Assembly (NCBI GenBank): GCA_900239685.1
Contig: OENT01000188.1
Coordinates: 1-64,000, forward strand
Length of the DNA stretch: 64,000 bases
DNA from: Rotaria macrura
Lineage: Eukaryota; Rotifera; Eurotatoria; Philodinida; Philodinidae
Direction: 5' to 3'
The notes under the pieces were generated by a model. It saw nothing but the letters and a program-made list of their open reading frames with translations. It was not told the DNA's origin and did not search any database. This document shows, piece by piece, positions 12,801 to 24,900 of the stretch. The position numbers were made by a program, and so were the translations under genes. How positions within the stretch are numbered: position 1 is the first letter of the stretch; every line of letters begins with the position of its first letter.

Positions 12801-14493
12801 TCCGAATGTTATTTTCCACTCACGAGCCTTCTATCATGCGACGAGTATGTATCGATTCGAAATTTCTTACGGCTATTTGTTCAGCTTCAGTGAATTCTTC
12901 TCTAGCACGATCAAATTCTTTTAAATTTATCAAACATTTTCCTTTGATTACAAATGCTTTAATCATTGTTGGTGTTACCTAAAACAAAATCGTTTTTTTT
13001 TCTATACTATTAAATAACAGCAAACGAAAATGATAACTCTGCAATAAATGACTTGTCGTTAGATCATCAAGAGATGTACGAGTTCATAAGAATATTCTCA
13101 ACAATTTTTTGACTTTATGGTACGTAAATGAAGTGGAAACAATTGAATTTTTCGTCATGATTCTTATATCAACAGGATCTATCATTTTTGTTTCATAGGA
13201 GATAAAAATGTAATGCGAGTAAATTATGTTAAGATTTGGACTAGATTCACTAGAAATGTATCGAACACTTTATGTTCTGCTGTTCGTCTATCAACTGATC
13301 AGTTGTTTATACTCTCGATTTCATCTTTTGTTGATTCCAACTATATTGAGAAATATTCAATGGGTTTTAAAGAAACGCGTAACTAAAGACGTGATTCTGA
13401 TGATCATTGAAAACTATCTTGGGGTTTTCAACTACATAGAGTGTACTTCTGTTTAGATATTAGTTCGAGAATTATTGAGAATGTAATAATTTTATTATGG
13501 AAACCTGTTTGTCATTTCAAAAATGATCATAACTTCCTTGCAAGTATTCATCGTATGAATCTTTTTAATTTTTCCTCATTTTAGCGAAATTCTTTAGTGA
13601 ACTAACACCGCACATAATACTTCGAATCGTTTCCTAGTTGATAGTAGAAGAAATGTTATGATGCTTCTGTATTAGTTATTCTTACTGATCCATTATATTG
13701 GTTAGATATACATGAATGATTGAATTGAAAAACAAAATTTTAAATCGAACCGAAAGCCGTTTACATTCAATATTCTGTCATTCGATAAATTTAAAATGAA
13801 ATATTGTTTAACAAACTTTGAATCAATTCTTACTTTTAATGCCCAATCACAATCACTAATGGCATCTTGGTATCGTTCTTGTTTGACATATACTTGTGCT
13901 CTATTTGTGTATAATATATCGTAATCTTTTTTCAGTTTTAAACCCTAAAACATTTGTATTTCTATTGAAACATATTCATTTACTGATTTATAAGTACTTG
14001 TGTATAATAATCAATTGCTTGATCATATAATTGTTGATGAAAGGCATCATTTCCTTTGGCTTTCAATTCGTCGGCTAAGATTTTATTTTTACGACGATTT
14101 TCTGCACGTTCTTTAGCATCCGATTCCAATGCACTCATAAATGCATCTATAGACGAAAACAATAAAAATAATATCATATTTTTTTTTCTCTAAATTGAAT
14201 ATTTATATGTTTTAATACTCGGTGATATTTGTTGTTGTGTTGGTTCCGATGATGTTTTATTTATCACGGTTCGATCGAAACCTGTTTTCGATATTTCCTT
14301 AAGTAATTTATCTGATTGAACCATTGCTTTCGATACTTCATTTTCATCATTTGATGATAAATTTTGTACAATCCGATCTAAATATTGCATACAAAAAACT
14401 AAAACTCGAAGACGAATTCAAATTAATTTTCTTACGAATATCGTCGACTTTTGATAAAAATTTATCAAGATCTTCGGGTGATTCGTCAGTCAT
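9853..14493 (-). CDS. TTC12: Tetratricopeptide repeat protein 12 (dynein assembly, TPR-ARM)
   Basis: Fourteen exons in transcription order: 14493-14436, 14377-14219, 14146-13998, 13944-13834, 12978-12871, 12769-12578, 12508-12160, 12099-12007, 11940-11886, 11517-11290, 11236-11083, 11025-10926, 10231-9991, 9925-9853. They sum to 2070 nt, 689 aa plus stop, close to the 705 aa I recall for human TTC12. The N-terminus has the DLDKFLSKVDDI motif of the family. Residues about 70-210 hold an AFMSALESDAKERAENRR helix followed by three TPR motifs (ILADELKAKGNDAF; YTNRAQVYVKQERY; IKAFVIKGKCLINL). The rest reads as armadillo-type helices (IYAAQLLSNLAIES, LNLLGLLINL, FTLLGNIV). The C-terminus ends HGTEILHSALKDIEL. 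Known role: cytoplasmic assembly of axonemal dynein arms, fitting a ciliated animal. Most introns are 53-101 nt; three are long: 12979-13833 (855), 10232-10925 (694) and 11518-11885 (368), with nothing recognisable inside. TTTTTTTAG lies one base before the ATG, a probable trans-splice acceptor. Confidence 0.92.
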
Positions 14494-14729
14494 GCTAAAA
14501 AAATTTTTCTGAGCTCAAAATGGTCTTACTCCATTATCGAATGGTTTCCAGGAACAACTATAAACAATATGAAATCAATTCTTTTTCTTTTGATGCATAT
14601 AGAATAGAAATTAAGTTTCGCATTCGCAGGTGGCGCTATGAAATTGAATTGGTTGTTTTAAAATGAGATGGCGGAAGAGAAAAGAACAAAGACACGAAAT
14701 CGTTCGTTTTCGTCATTAACAACGAAAAT
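14494..14729. promoter_or_regulatory. Divergent TTC12/NCAPH promoter
   Basis: Only 236 nt separate the start codons of TTC12 (-) and NCAPH (+). The interval contains GAGATGGCGGAAGAG near 14667, an ATGGCGG (YY1-like) core fused to a GGAAG (ETS-like) core, followed by GC-richer sequence up to the NCAPH ATG. No TATA box is obvious. A shared bidirectional promoter is inferred from the spacing. Confidence 0.5.
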
Positions 14730-17700
14730 ATGCCTGCGCCACCACCACGACGGTAAATGAAATGAAAATTAGTTTTTCCATATTTCTCTTATTTCGAAAA
14801 TCATATTTAGTTCATTGGCTGCACGACGTACAAGAAAAATTTCTGAATTCGATACTGCTATTGATGATAAAGAAAATTCTCTGAATGATAGTCTAACAGG
14901 ACGACGACAATCACGTATATTGAATAGTTCATTCAATAGTTGTGATGAACCTGCTCAAACACCGAAGCAACTAGTTGATTTGTATCAAAAAACACTTGAA
15001 TTAGCAACGCAAGGCAAAATCAATATTAAAAATGCATTTAGTATTCCACTTGTTGAACGTTTACCACAAGTTTTAAATGTTATTGCATTTGATGATAAAG
15101 AGAATCATAATTTAGGACCAAACTTTGTTAAAGCTGGTTCTGTTATTGATACAAGGTAAAGTTCTCAATCAATGTTTTACTTAACAAGGGGAGAAGTTAT
15201 TCCTGTCTGAGTTTTTAATTATTCTACATCTCAATTTTATTGAAGTTATTTTCTTATAATGGTTCTTCTGTGTGCTTCGTACCATATTGCTCTATTGGTT
15301 TGAGAAATCTATTCAAAATTGCCGCTAGAACGAAGTAAATTGAGAAGATCCTTTTTGCCTCTTGATTATTGGGATGAAACTCAAATTTAGAGAGTAGTGT
15401 AAATCTCTTAATATCAAACAAGTCATATACAACTGTGTTTTGCGTTGTACAGAGAGCTAAGATTGTAGGAAATGCCCTTAAATTTTCCGTGGCGATATTT
15501 GAAAAAGTATTGATATAGTGCATCTCAAAAATAATCATGGAAATGTTTCTGCGAGGTGGAAATGTTATTTTATGAATCTCTAAAACTTAAGCAACATTTG
15601 AGAAACAACATACGGACAAAAACGATGGACGCACTTAGAAACTCTATACATATTTCAAAAGCAAAAAATTTGATTAAATTTCAATAAGCACCTAGTTCAT
15701 TCATAGAATACTCTCGTAATGAAATGTTTTTAAATGATCATCTAAACTTGTAGCGGTTGATAGCCATGGATAGAATGATATTGATCGATAAGCAAGAATA
15801 CTCTAAGAAGTCAAGCGTTGAAGTAGAATTGAATTGAAATAGAAGAAGATTTTTTTTTGCTTTTTTTCAGTGCAAAAATCTATGGTTTTCGTGTCGATGC
15901 TCTACACACCGAAACTCAAAAGTTAAGTGGAAATATTTTAAATAATGACGAAGGAGAATCACCCGATGGAGCAACGCAAGGGAATGGTTGTACGGAAGGA
16001 GATGAAGACAATCCCAATACTGAACAAAATGAATTTAAAAAGCCAGTACGTCGTGTAAAAGCCAAAGCAACGACTTTTGTTTTAACTGATTTATCGAAAA
16101 TAACACTTGAACGTGAATTTGAATTTCGTCCATTACAACCACCACACATGTGTCAATGGCGTGGAGGGCTTGGTGCAGATTCTATCTATGCCGAAATGGT
16201 ATCAAATACAATGTATTCATCAAGTGATTATCCTCTTATTGATGGCTTTACAGATGCCAACATTCATATTGAAGAACAAGAATCTAAAATTAATTCAATT
16301 CTTGATACTACCATAAACCATATGATTGATTTAACATCATTACGTGGTGTCATTAAAATGAATGAGGGACATGATCATACTCTTGGTAAAAACTTGATAA
16401 ATTACGTCTAGGTTTGTATTTTTCTATCTTTCTTAGGAAATCAAACTTTACGTGAATTTGTATTTAATGAAATTCCAAGTGCTTCATTTATTGATACTAT
16501 TCATGAAAGTTGTCTTGCTCAAATCGATGAAAGTATGAATAGATCGGATGTTAATAATGACGATATTGATAATGATGGTGATGGATATAATCATGAAGAA
16601 TTAATTCATGCTGCTATTGAAGATCTTAATGATGATACATCACATGCAAATGAAGTTTTTAAAAATGCATTAAATGAATTAAGCAATCCAGAACCATCGA
16701 GTCTTCATTCAAATGAAGGAAATATTCAATCTCAACAATCAATTACAGTAAGTAATATATTCAAAGACATGTGTTTCATTCCGACTGCAAACGTTCGAAA
16801 AAGATAAACATAATCAGATCCAGGCACGTAGAAATTAATGTACAAATTTTATTCATGTTTTATATTGATTTCATCATTGATAAAGATTAATTTTTCTTTT
16901 ATTACTGAAAAGGAATCTGTATCTATTCTCAGCATACAACATTTTACTGTTCAAAGAAATGTGTATCTTCTTGGTAGGGTGTGACGGAAAAGAAGTTTTT
17001 TAAATTGATATGCACATAGATCACGACAGTATTTCAAGCAAAATAATATCTTAATAAGAATATGTCAAGATCGTATGTTATCATCATAATGCATATAGTC
17101 TTCAATCGAAAATACTTCATAAATCTTTTGCAGAAATTTCAATCGTATGAGACCTAATAAGATTAATGTTGATTTCGTGCATAGACCATGATTTGAGAAT
17201 AATATCAATATTGTCCCATTATATCCAATCAATGAGTAAAATTTTTTCTCTCTAGTCGAATCTTCCATTAACAAATGACTTCCTATCATCGTCATTTATG
17301 AGTACGTATTCGTTCGCAGATCATATGCCAAGTTTATTAAATTCAAAAGATGGTCAATCAGAATATTCATATTTCGATGCAACTAAACTGAAATTGTTTG
17401 CTGGACCTAATATATGGAAGTTTACGAATTTACTTAATACAGCTCAGCCAACAAATAACAACACATCCATTGTTCAACAAGCACCAGTAACACCACATAA
17501 AATTACTAGTATAGGAAGAGAAGGAGTAGTAGGAGGTCCAAAACGAAATATACGTGTTGACATATTTAATCAAACGCCGATTGATCAAATCATGTTGGGT
17601 TATTACAACAATGGTCGAGATAGAAAAATTGTTAGCACAAGTCAAAGTTCACTGTTATTACGTATGCGTGAAAAGAGTCTTAATCAAATGCAATTAGCAC

Positions 17701-18838
17701 GAAAAATTCGTCCATTAAGTGATTTAACAAATTTCTACAATTTTCCCGAATTGAATATTGATTATTTGAATTTAATCAATCGACGAAGAGAACAACAACA
17801 ACAACAAAGACAAAATTACTACGATCAACATGATTATGATCATAATGATTTTCATGATGAAGATCATCATCTTGATGGTGAAAGTAAGTGGCTCAGATTA
17901 GAGAGAACAAAGAGTTCGACATCATGGATAGGGAACATGTATCGATTCAATAAAAATATTTCAGCTATAAATAAATGATACAAATCCTGGAAAGAGTAAG
18001 GTCCATTTCATTGTTTCTATTCGGTTGCATGAACCTAAATAAAGTCAGTATACTGTCATTCCTTTTGGTTGCTATTGAAACTTTTAGTTTCTACGAATTC
18101 TGTCTGATACAACTACGAACATATATTGGTCCAGCCTATCACAGAGTGTTTATTTCAGAAGAAAGATCTTTTTCAAATGTGTTGCAAAGAAAAAGATAAG
18201 AAAATTTTCCAATTGTACTTAATATGAATGATAGAATAGAAATAAGTATTTGGATTGAAATATTTAATCTCGTATCCATTTTGTTCTGTTCAATTATTCG
18301 GAACACAAAAAATTTCGGCTATACTTGTTCTTCAATTTCTTGGATGTATAATAAAAATTTATTTCTAGACGGTCCAATATCAGCAATCGACTATGATTTT
18401 GCTCGTCCAGTACATTATGAAAAAATTGAATTTGCCAAAGGTTCATCAGCTGTTAACGCCAAAGTTCTTAAGCGTCAAATGATTGAAGAATTTACACGAC
18501 AAAAACAAGAACAACAACGTACATTATCACTTGATACAAGTACGTCAAGTCAACATTCATCTATATCAACATCTCAAACACAACAACAGCCAACCGTTGA
18601 GTTTTCAATGTTATGCGAAAATTTAGCCGATCATGGTTATTTATCATTACAAACTGATTTAGCATCGGCATTTTATTGTATGTTAATCAATTGCAATGAA
18701 AATAAGTTATACATGAAGAATAATTCAAATCGTGATGATCTTTATATTCAAGAACGTCCATTTATTGACCAACGAGATATTTCAACTTTATCATATTCAT
18801 ATTCCAGTCATTCGAATTTATCAATTACAAATTGTTAG
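14730..18838 (+). CDS. NCAPH: Condensin I complex subunit 2, kleisin (Barren/NCAPH)
   Basis: Six exons: 14730-14752, 14811-15155, 15871-16385, 16437-16747, 17256-17883, 18369-18838; 2292 nt, 763 aa (human 741). The N-terminal kleisin segment (LVDLYQKTLELATQGKINIK, then AFSIPLVERL) is followed by KIYGFRVDALHTETQKL, the SMC2-neck contact region. The middle holds the conserved TLEREFEFRPLQPPH and QWRGGLGADS blocks, then EYSYFDATKLKLFAGPNIWK. The C-terminal winged helix is around residues 685-720 (CENLADHGYLSLQTDLASAF). Known role: bridges the SMC2/SMC4 ATPase heads and holds the HEAT subunits in mitotic chromosome compaction. Acidic and low-complexity linkers (DVNNDDIDNDGDG; a QQQQQ run near residue 590) vary in the family. 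Three introns are long (15156-15870, 715 nt; 16748-17255, 508; 17884-18368, 485) and two are short (58, 51). Poly(A) signal AATAAA at 19013-19018 lies inside the convergent fasciclin gene's last exon. Confidence 0.93.
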
Positions 18839-18969
18839 TTTGTTTTTTTTTGTTGGTGGCTCAGGAAAAAAGAGCATCATATTTGTGTATAGTCCGTAGT
18901 TATTATATTTTTGCTGTATATGAAAAAAGAAACAACTACACAGAGATTCTTTTGTGTACATGTAATCAA
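18839..18969. terminator. Convergent 3' ends, NCAPH and fasciclin gene
   Basis: The two stop codons are 131 nt apart. The first + strand AATAAA (19013-19018) falls in the last fasciclin exon. The nearest minus-strand AATAAA that I see (18761-18766) falls in the last NCAPH exon. The two mRNAs therefore probably overlap tail to tail. Confidence 0.4.
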
Positions 18970-21900
18970 TTAAAACTCATGTGTTTGTTGAAATATTATT
19001 GAAATAATAAAGAATAAAATAATACATGGAAAGCCGAGCTTTGTTGTAGAATTATGCAATGTATTGATTGTTTGACCTTGTGATAGTAATGATCGACCAA
19101 TGAGGTACACAGCAAAATTTGGTGGATAAACAGTATATGATTGAACCATTGCGTTAACTGATTGATCACCACAACAAGTTATAATAAAATCTATTAAGAA
19201 CCAATGCTGCTTACAAAGTTACATAGTAAATAAAAACATACTTTGATAGGACATACTTGGATTAGAAACTAGAAAAGAAGAATCATTTCGATTAGAACAA
19301 AGTTTTTTTATAAAATCATCAGCAGTATCGAAATAGTAGTATGTTTTGTACAGGATAATGTCAAGTGGGTCTCTAAGAGTTTTCACAATCTGTAATAGAA
19401 CCTACTCAATTGTAATCCAGTTCAACCCCTCACTTTATAAAAATATGAACAACTTCGTCATTGCATTGCTTCTAAACAATAGAATGGAAGTAAAATGAAG
19501 ATATGTGTGCTAGAAATCTTTTTCTTCGCGAACAAAACAATGTACCCTGACATACTGCATGGTACGAGTTATTCATATGACTGATTTTTAAACGTTAGAA
19601 TAAAATTGAGTTCTCGTTCTAGAAAACTGATCGATAACTATTGTAAGTGACAGAATAGTGATCATTCGACTTTTATTGTCACTTTAATTTTCAAATTTTT
19701 GCTTCGAACTATCATCTTCTATGTAATAAACTTGAGGAAGTTTTAAAATTGAATTTCGAAAATTTTCTCTTTACGAATTCTTGACAAGAATCTCTGGCTG
19801 ATTACGAATCTACAGTTCTTCGGAGTGCACTTATTCTGAAGCATGAAAAATTGTATTTCTAGTATCTAGATTCTTCAAAAGAAACGACTGCTACAAAATA
19901 TATTACAATAACTTGCAATCTTCTAGGTAAGAATTGAGTTATACGATTGAAAATAATAATGATTCAACCTGATATGTCTTCGTATTCTAGTGAATGTTGA
20001 ATCGTAATTATGATTCATAAAATTTCTATTACAAAAACACAAACTGAACATATAGCATACATCCTGGTTGAGTGCCAGCTAATGCCTGCACCGTAATACG
20101 TTCACCAGTCAATGCCATGCAAGATTGTGGTCCACTAACATAAGTCAATCCACTATTAGAACCACCTGTATTCGTATAATAATTTTGTGCCTCATTAGTA
20201 GGTACACTATTCATTTGTTCATTAGAAGGAACATATTTTGTTCCATTCCACTGATTATTTGACATGGGCTGATTTGGAACTGCCAAATTATTATTGTTCA
20301 TGTTTTGACTAACTGAATAAGTTCCATTGTAGCCAGGTAAATATCCCGCATTAGGTAACATATTGCCATTCATGGGATAACCTAGATTATACAGTTGATT
20401 ATTAGAGCCAAATGGTGGTGAAGCAATTGGATAACTTTCATAGACTTGTGGCTGTTGTTGTCGTTGTTGTAGTTGATGATAAATCGGTCCAAGGTCCTGT
20501 GCCTGAATACCTTGTCCATTGATAATCCTCGTATAATTTCGACGAAATTTCATCCAATCTTGTCGCTTTTGACGAAAACTTTGTTGCTGTTGTTGTTGAT
20601 TTTTTGTTTTAATATTTTGATCGCGATTGTAGAAACCAGGCGAACGGCGTAACACATTACTCGTTGGATCAAGAAGTACATCAGCACATATATGACGTAG
20701 AACAAACTATTCAAATTTAATAAAATAATAATTGTCTACATTTACAGAGAAATTAATTTTTACATGTCGTAGTTGATTCATATCTGTTGTTTTACCAACA
20801 GATTGCAAGGCTGCATTTGTCGGAATGAACAATGTATAAGGGTGACCTGATTGTTTTAATTGATCTATAACACGTGTTTGTTGAAGTAGTTGTGAAAATA
20901 AACTAAACATAGGAAATTAGATCGATAGGCAAGCAATAAACTAATGTTCCAACCTGGTTCCTTGTAATGATGTAAGTACTCCTTCGATCGGAACAACCAT
21001 TCCAGATACAATACCTACAATGACAAAGTTCGCATTTGTTGTTCAACGTTTTGAGATTGCACGATCATTCAAAGCTGTTAGATTTCTCAAAAATGGACTC
21101 ATGGTACATGTTTTAATACACAGAATGAAAACAAAAGATTGATAAAACTATCGAATTTCACTTCTTATGAGAGAGGGAACAATCGAACTCATTGTTCAAG
21201 CTTATTTGTAGTACATAAGTGAAGTTCATTAGGATTTCTGGAAAAAAAAGAATCAAGTATTTGTATGTATCAATGCAACCTATATAGATTCGATTAATGA
21301 TTAACGAACTGAGTTTTTCGTCTGAAATTGGACGAATCTATAAGTTTAAGTAAAATTAGCATAGCTTCAAGGTTTAGCTTAAAAACGAAGTTCTGCTTTT
21401 GAAATATCTTATTTCTGACTTACGACGGGTTTGACTGGTAAGTAATTGTTGAAAAGAAATTCAATAGCTTGATAAAGGAGTATCGATGGTCGGCTGAAAT
21501 TGTCTTGATAGAAAATTCCTATCAACGTTTCATTGTGTGGCTTTTGAGTAGAAACTTCAAGTTTGGTGAATAACTCGTGCAAAGAGTTCTATCATTCCGA
21601 TTTAAATGTCTCACTCATATACACATGTATGATTCACCTTCAGTTGAAATAACCGAACTTATTTAGTGAATAATTAGAAGAAAATATCACTCATAAAACT
21701 AATTTAATTATTCGGATATGAATGGATGAATTCAATGTGATCAATTTTTATCGAAGAACAATGGTGTATCTGAAAGAGATTTTCTGCATCATCAACGACT
21801 TTTTAGACTAGCTCGAACTAGTAAGCTGAGGTTTACCTCGAATAACATGCATAACTCCATTTTTAACTTGAATATTTGATTCACTAATAACAAGAGTCGC

Positions 21901-24900
21901 TGTAAATGGTAAAGAATTCGACGATCGACCAACAAGTGTTACAACTTAAATAAGACAAATATTGAAAGATGAATACTTGATGTATGATTCATTTCTTACT
22001 ATTTCCATTAGCACCAGTAGAAATTTGTGCTTGAATAGAAAATTGAGGATCCATAGTCGGATAGATTTGACCATGTTGAAAGAGTGCAGCAGAAGGATAC
22101 GAGGGCATTGGATAATAATTTGGATTCAACGGTTGCTGTTGAAAAGGTAATATTGGTTGTTGTTGCGTTTGTTGAAAAGGCAGCATTGGTTGTTGCTGAG
22201 TCGGTAGTAGTGGCTGGTTCGGCAATAGTGGTTGAAAGAATTGCTTGGATTGGAAATTTTCTGTTAATGACATCTTTGTTTGTCTACGATTTCGAGATCC
22301 TTTTCTATCTGATCGAGAACCAATTCGTTGAAATGGTGGTATTTGATTTTGTTGCTGATTGAAACTACCTTGAACGAATGGTTGTTGTTGCTGTGAGATG
22401 AATGGTTGTTGCTGTTGAATTATTAATGGCTGCTGTTGTTGAGGTACTAGAAGTTGTTCTTGTTGTTGTAGTCCGGTTTGATATATATTCTGTTGAGCAA
22501 ATGGATTGGATAATACTGGATGTAGCATCGACTCATCCGTATAAAGTGGAAATTGTAAGATGTGTCGACGTAAATGCTAGGAAAATAGAGAGATGTATAC
22601 TAATGCTTTGAATCTAAAATTCTTTAAAAACAGAAGAGAACTGTCACAATCGATTGATTCCGATGTAGATTAAATGTTTATTTCATGCTTAGTATTTTGA
22701 ACTGTTCGTGTGTCATTATATTCTGTATGAACATGAAAGTTTCCTTTCTCATGTTACTCCATATTTTGAGCTATCTGAAGTTAATTCTTGAAAATCAATA
22801 TATTTATCAGAGTGTCTTTAAGCACACTGCCCCATTGGAACTGTATTATGAAGAACTATCTAAAATGCAGACAAATGAATTAAAGTAATTATTCCAAACT
22901 TCTTAATTTTTATACGCTTGTCTACTTTCCACTATTTGCAACTTAAACTGTAGACGAGACTGAATTTATAATGAACATACTTACTACTGTATATAATATG
23001 ATAGAAAGAAAGTATTGGTCCTGTTTCCGTGATCCGTTTGATGTACAATAACTTTTCAAAAATTTACAAGATAAATAATCGAACAGGATGCAAAGTATCG
23101 TAACAAGAGACACTTTTTAATGGATTTTTGTACTATGTACTGCAATTATAAATGTCACAGAATTTATTCTAGGCAATAAAATGAAAGGAGAGCGTCATTC
23201 CAATTGTATAAAATTTAGATGATACAAAAATATTCAGTAATGAAGATTTTTCGGTATCTCTATGAATTTTATGTCTATCATATATGAGCACTGATCCGCA
23301 GTAAAAATTTCTATACCAAGAGTTAGAGTGAAATGAAAAACTGAAACACTAAAGGATACAAATACACCATGTTACTACTTACAACTTATTGAATTCTCTT
23401 TATTAAGTGAGCTCTATCATCGTGAGACAAATTTCCTCTGAAAACTTTAATGAAACATGTTCATTTAGTGTCAAGACTTAGCAAATAGAAATTTGTTTTT
23501 ATCCTGAAACTAAACTCAATGTTGAGAAATATATTCTTCGATAAATTCGATCAGTCGAGAATATCTACATCATTAACAATTTTTTAAGATACATTTTGGT
23601 GAAACACGCTCAAATGGGGCTATTGCTATTGAGATGATAGAAATTCGTAACATTCACCTTTCATTCTACTTATAGATCATGATAGATAATGCTTACATTC
23701 GATCGAGCACCTTATTCCATCAGATGCATCTTATTCTAATTGAAAAAATTATTCTCAAGATGTTAATATTGAATTCAATAACAACATCATATTTCATAGT
23801 TTTATTTTATTGATAGCGTGTTAAACGAGTTTTTCTTTTTATAACACTTACTTACCATGTTAAGTTCTTGTGAATTTCCCAATTGTTGCATGGAGTTCTG
23901 TTGAGGTATAAGTACGGTTATATTAAATGTACTTTGTGGATTATACACATTCATATATGGTGTACCTTTTAGTATATTAATTAATTCTAAATCGCCAGAT
24001 TGTTGAACAAGATTCATAAAATATCTAAAAATGATAGAAAGCTCTGATGTGAGTATTTTTCGTTTGATGAATTCATCTATTCTGACTGATAATTGTTTGA
24101 AAGTTCATCTGCAGCTGATCGAACTTGAGTTGCGAGAATCGCTGATATTGGATAAACGACACCATTACCATACAGTCGAATATCTTCTGGACGAGAAACT
24201 AAAATACGTGCAACATGTCTACCACAAATAACATCAACTAAAAAACGAATAGAATTATCAATCGAAATAGAAAATTGAACAAACACAAAATATAACCTTG
24301 GAATGAATGATCCGGTTGAGATACTTTACGAAATGTAATCCATTTATGTTCACTTAATGTTGTGACTTGTTTAGTTGAATCCATAGCACTAGGAAATAAT
24401 ACTAATGGAATGACATGTGTTTTGATGAACTAAATCATGAATACTGGATATAGACACATAGAGAACACATTGTTTAATTCTTACTTCAGTTATTTCATAT
24501 GTATTATTCACTGAAAATGGATCAAATAAAAAACTTAAACTTGAGCCCATACTAGCAAATGCTTGATCATTTGGTAAAAACCATGTTTGATGATGCATGG
24601 AACGCAATTCCGATCGAAAATAATCATTACGTTCAACTAATTGTCGGAGACGTCTTTAAAATAGTAAACATGATTTATGCATTCCTTGATGAACATGTTA
24701 TGAATATCTTACGAAAATTGTCTATCTTCAAGTGCATCATAAGCTGTTTTATATTGTGTCTGATCTCGTCTTTCAGGTGGCCATAAAATATTATCAATAA
24801 CATGAATTATGCCACGGCTCATCGGACGCGAGTGTAATATAAATGCATTATTGATTGTAGGACGCTAAACGGAAAAATACTTCTACATTTTCTTTTCTTT

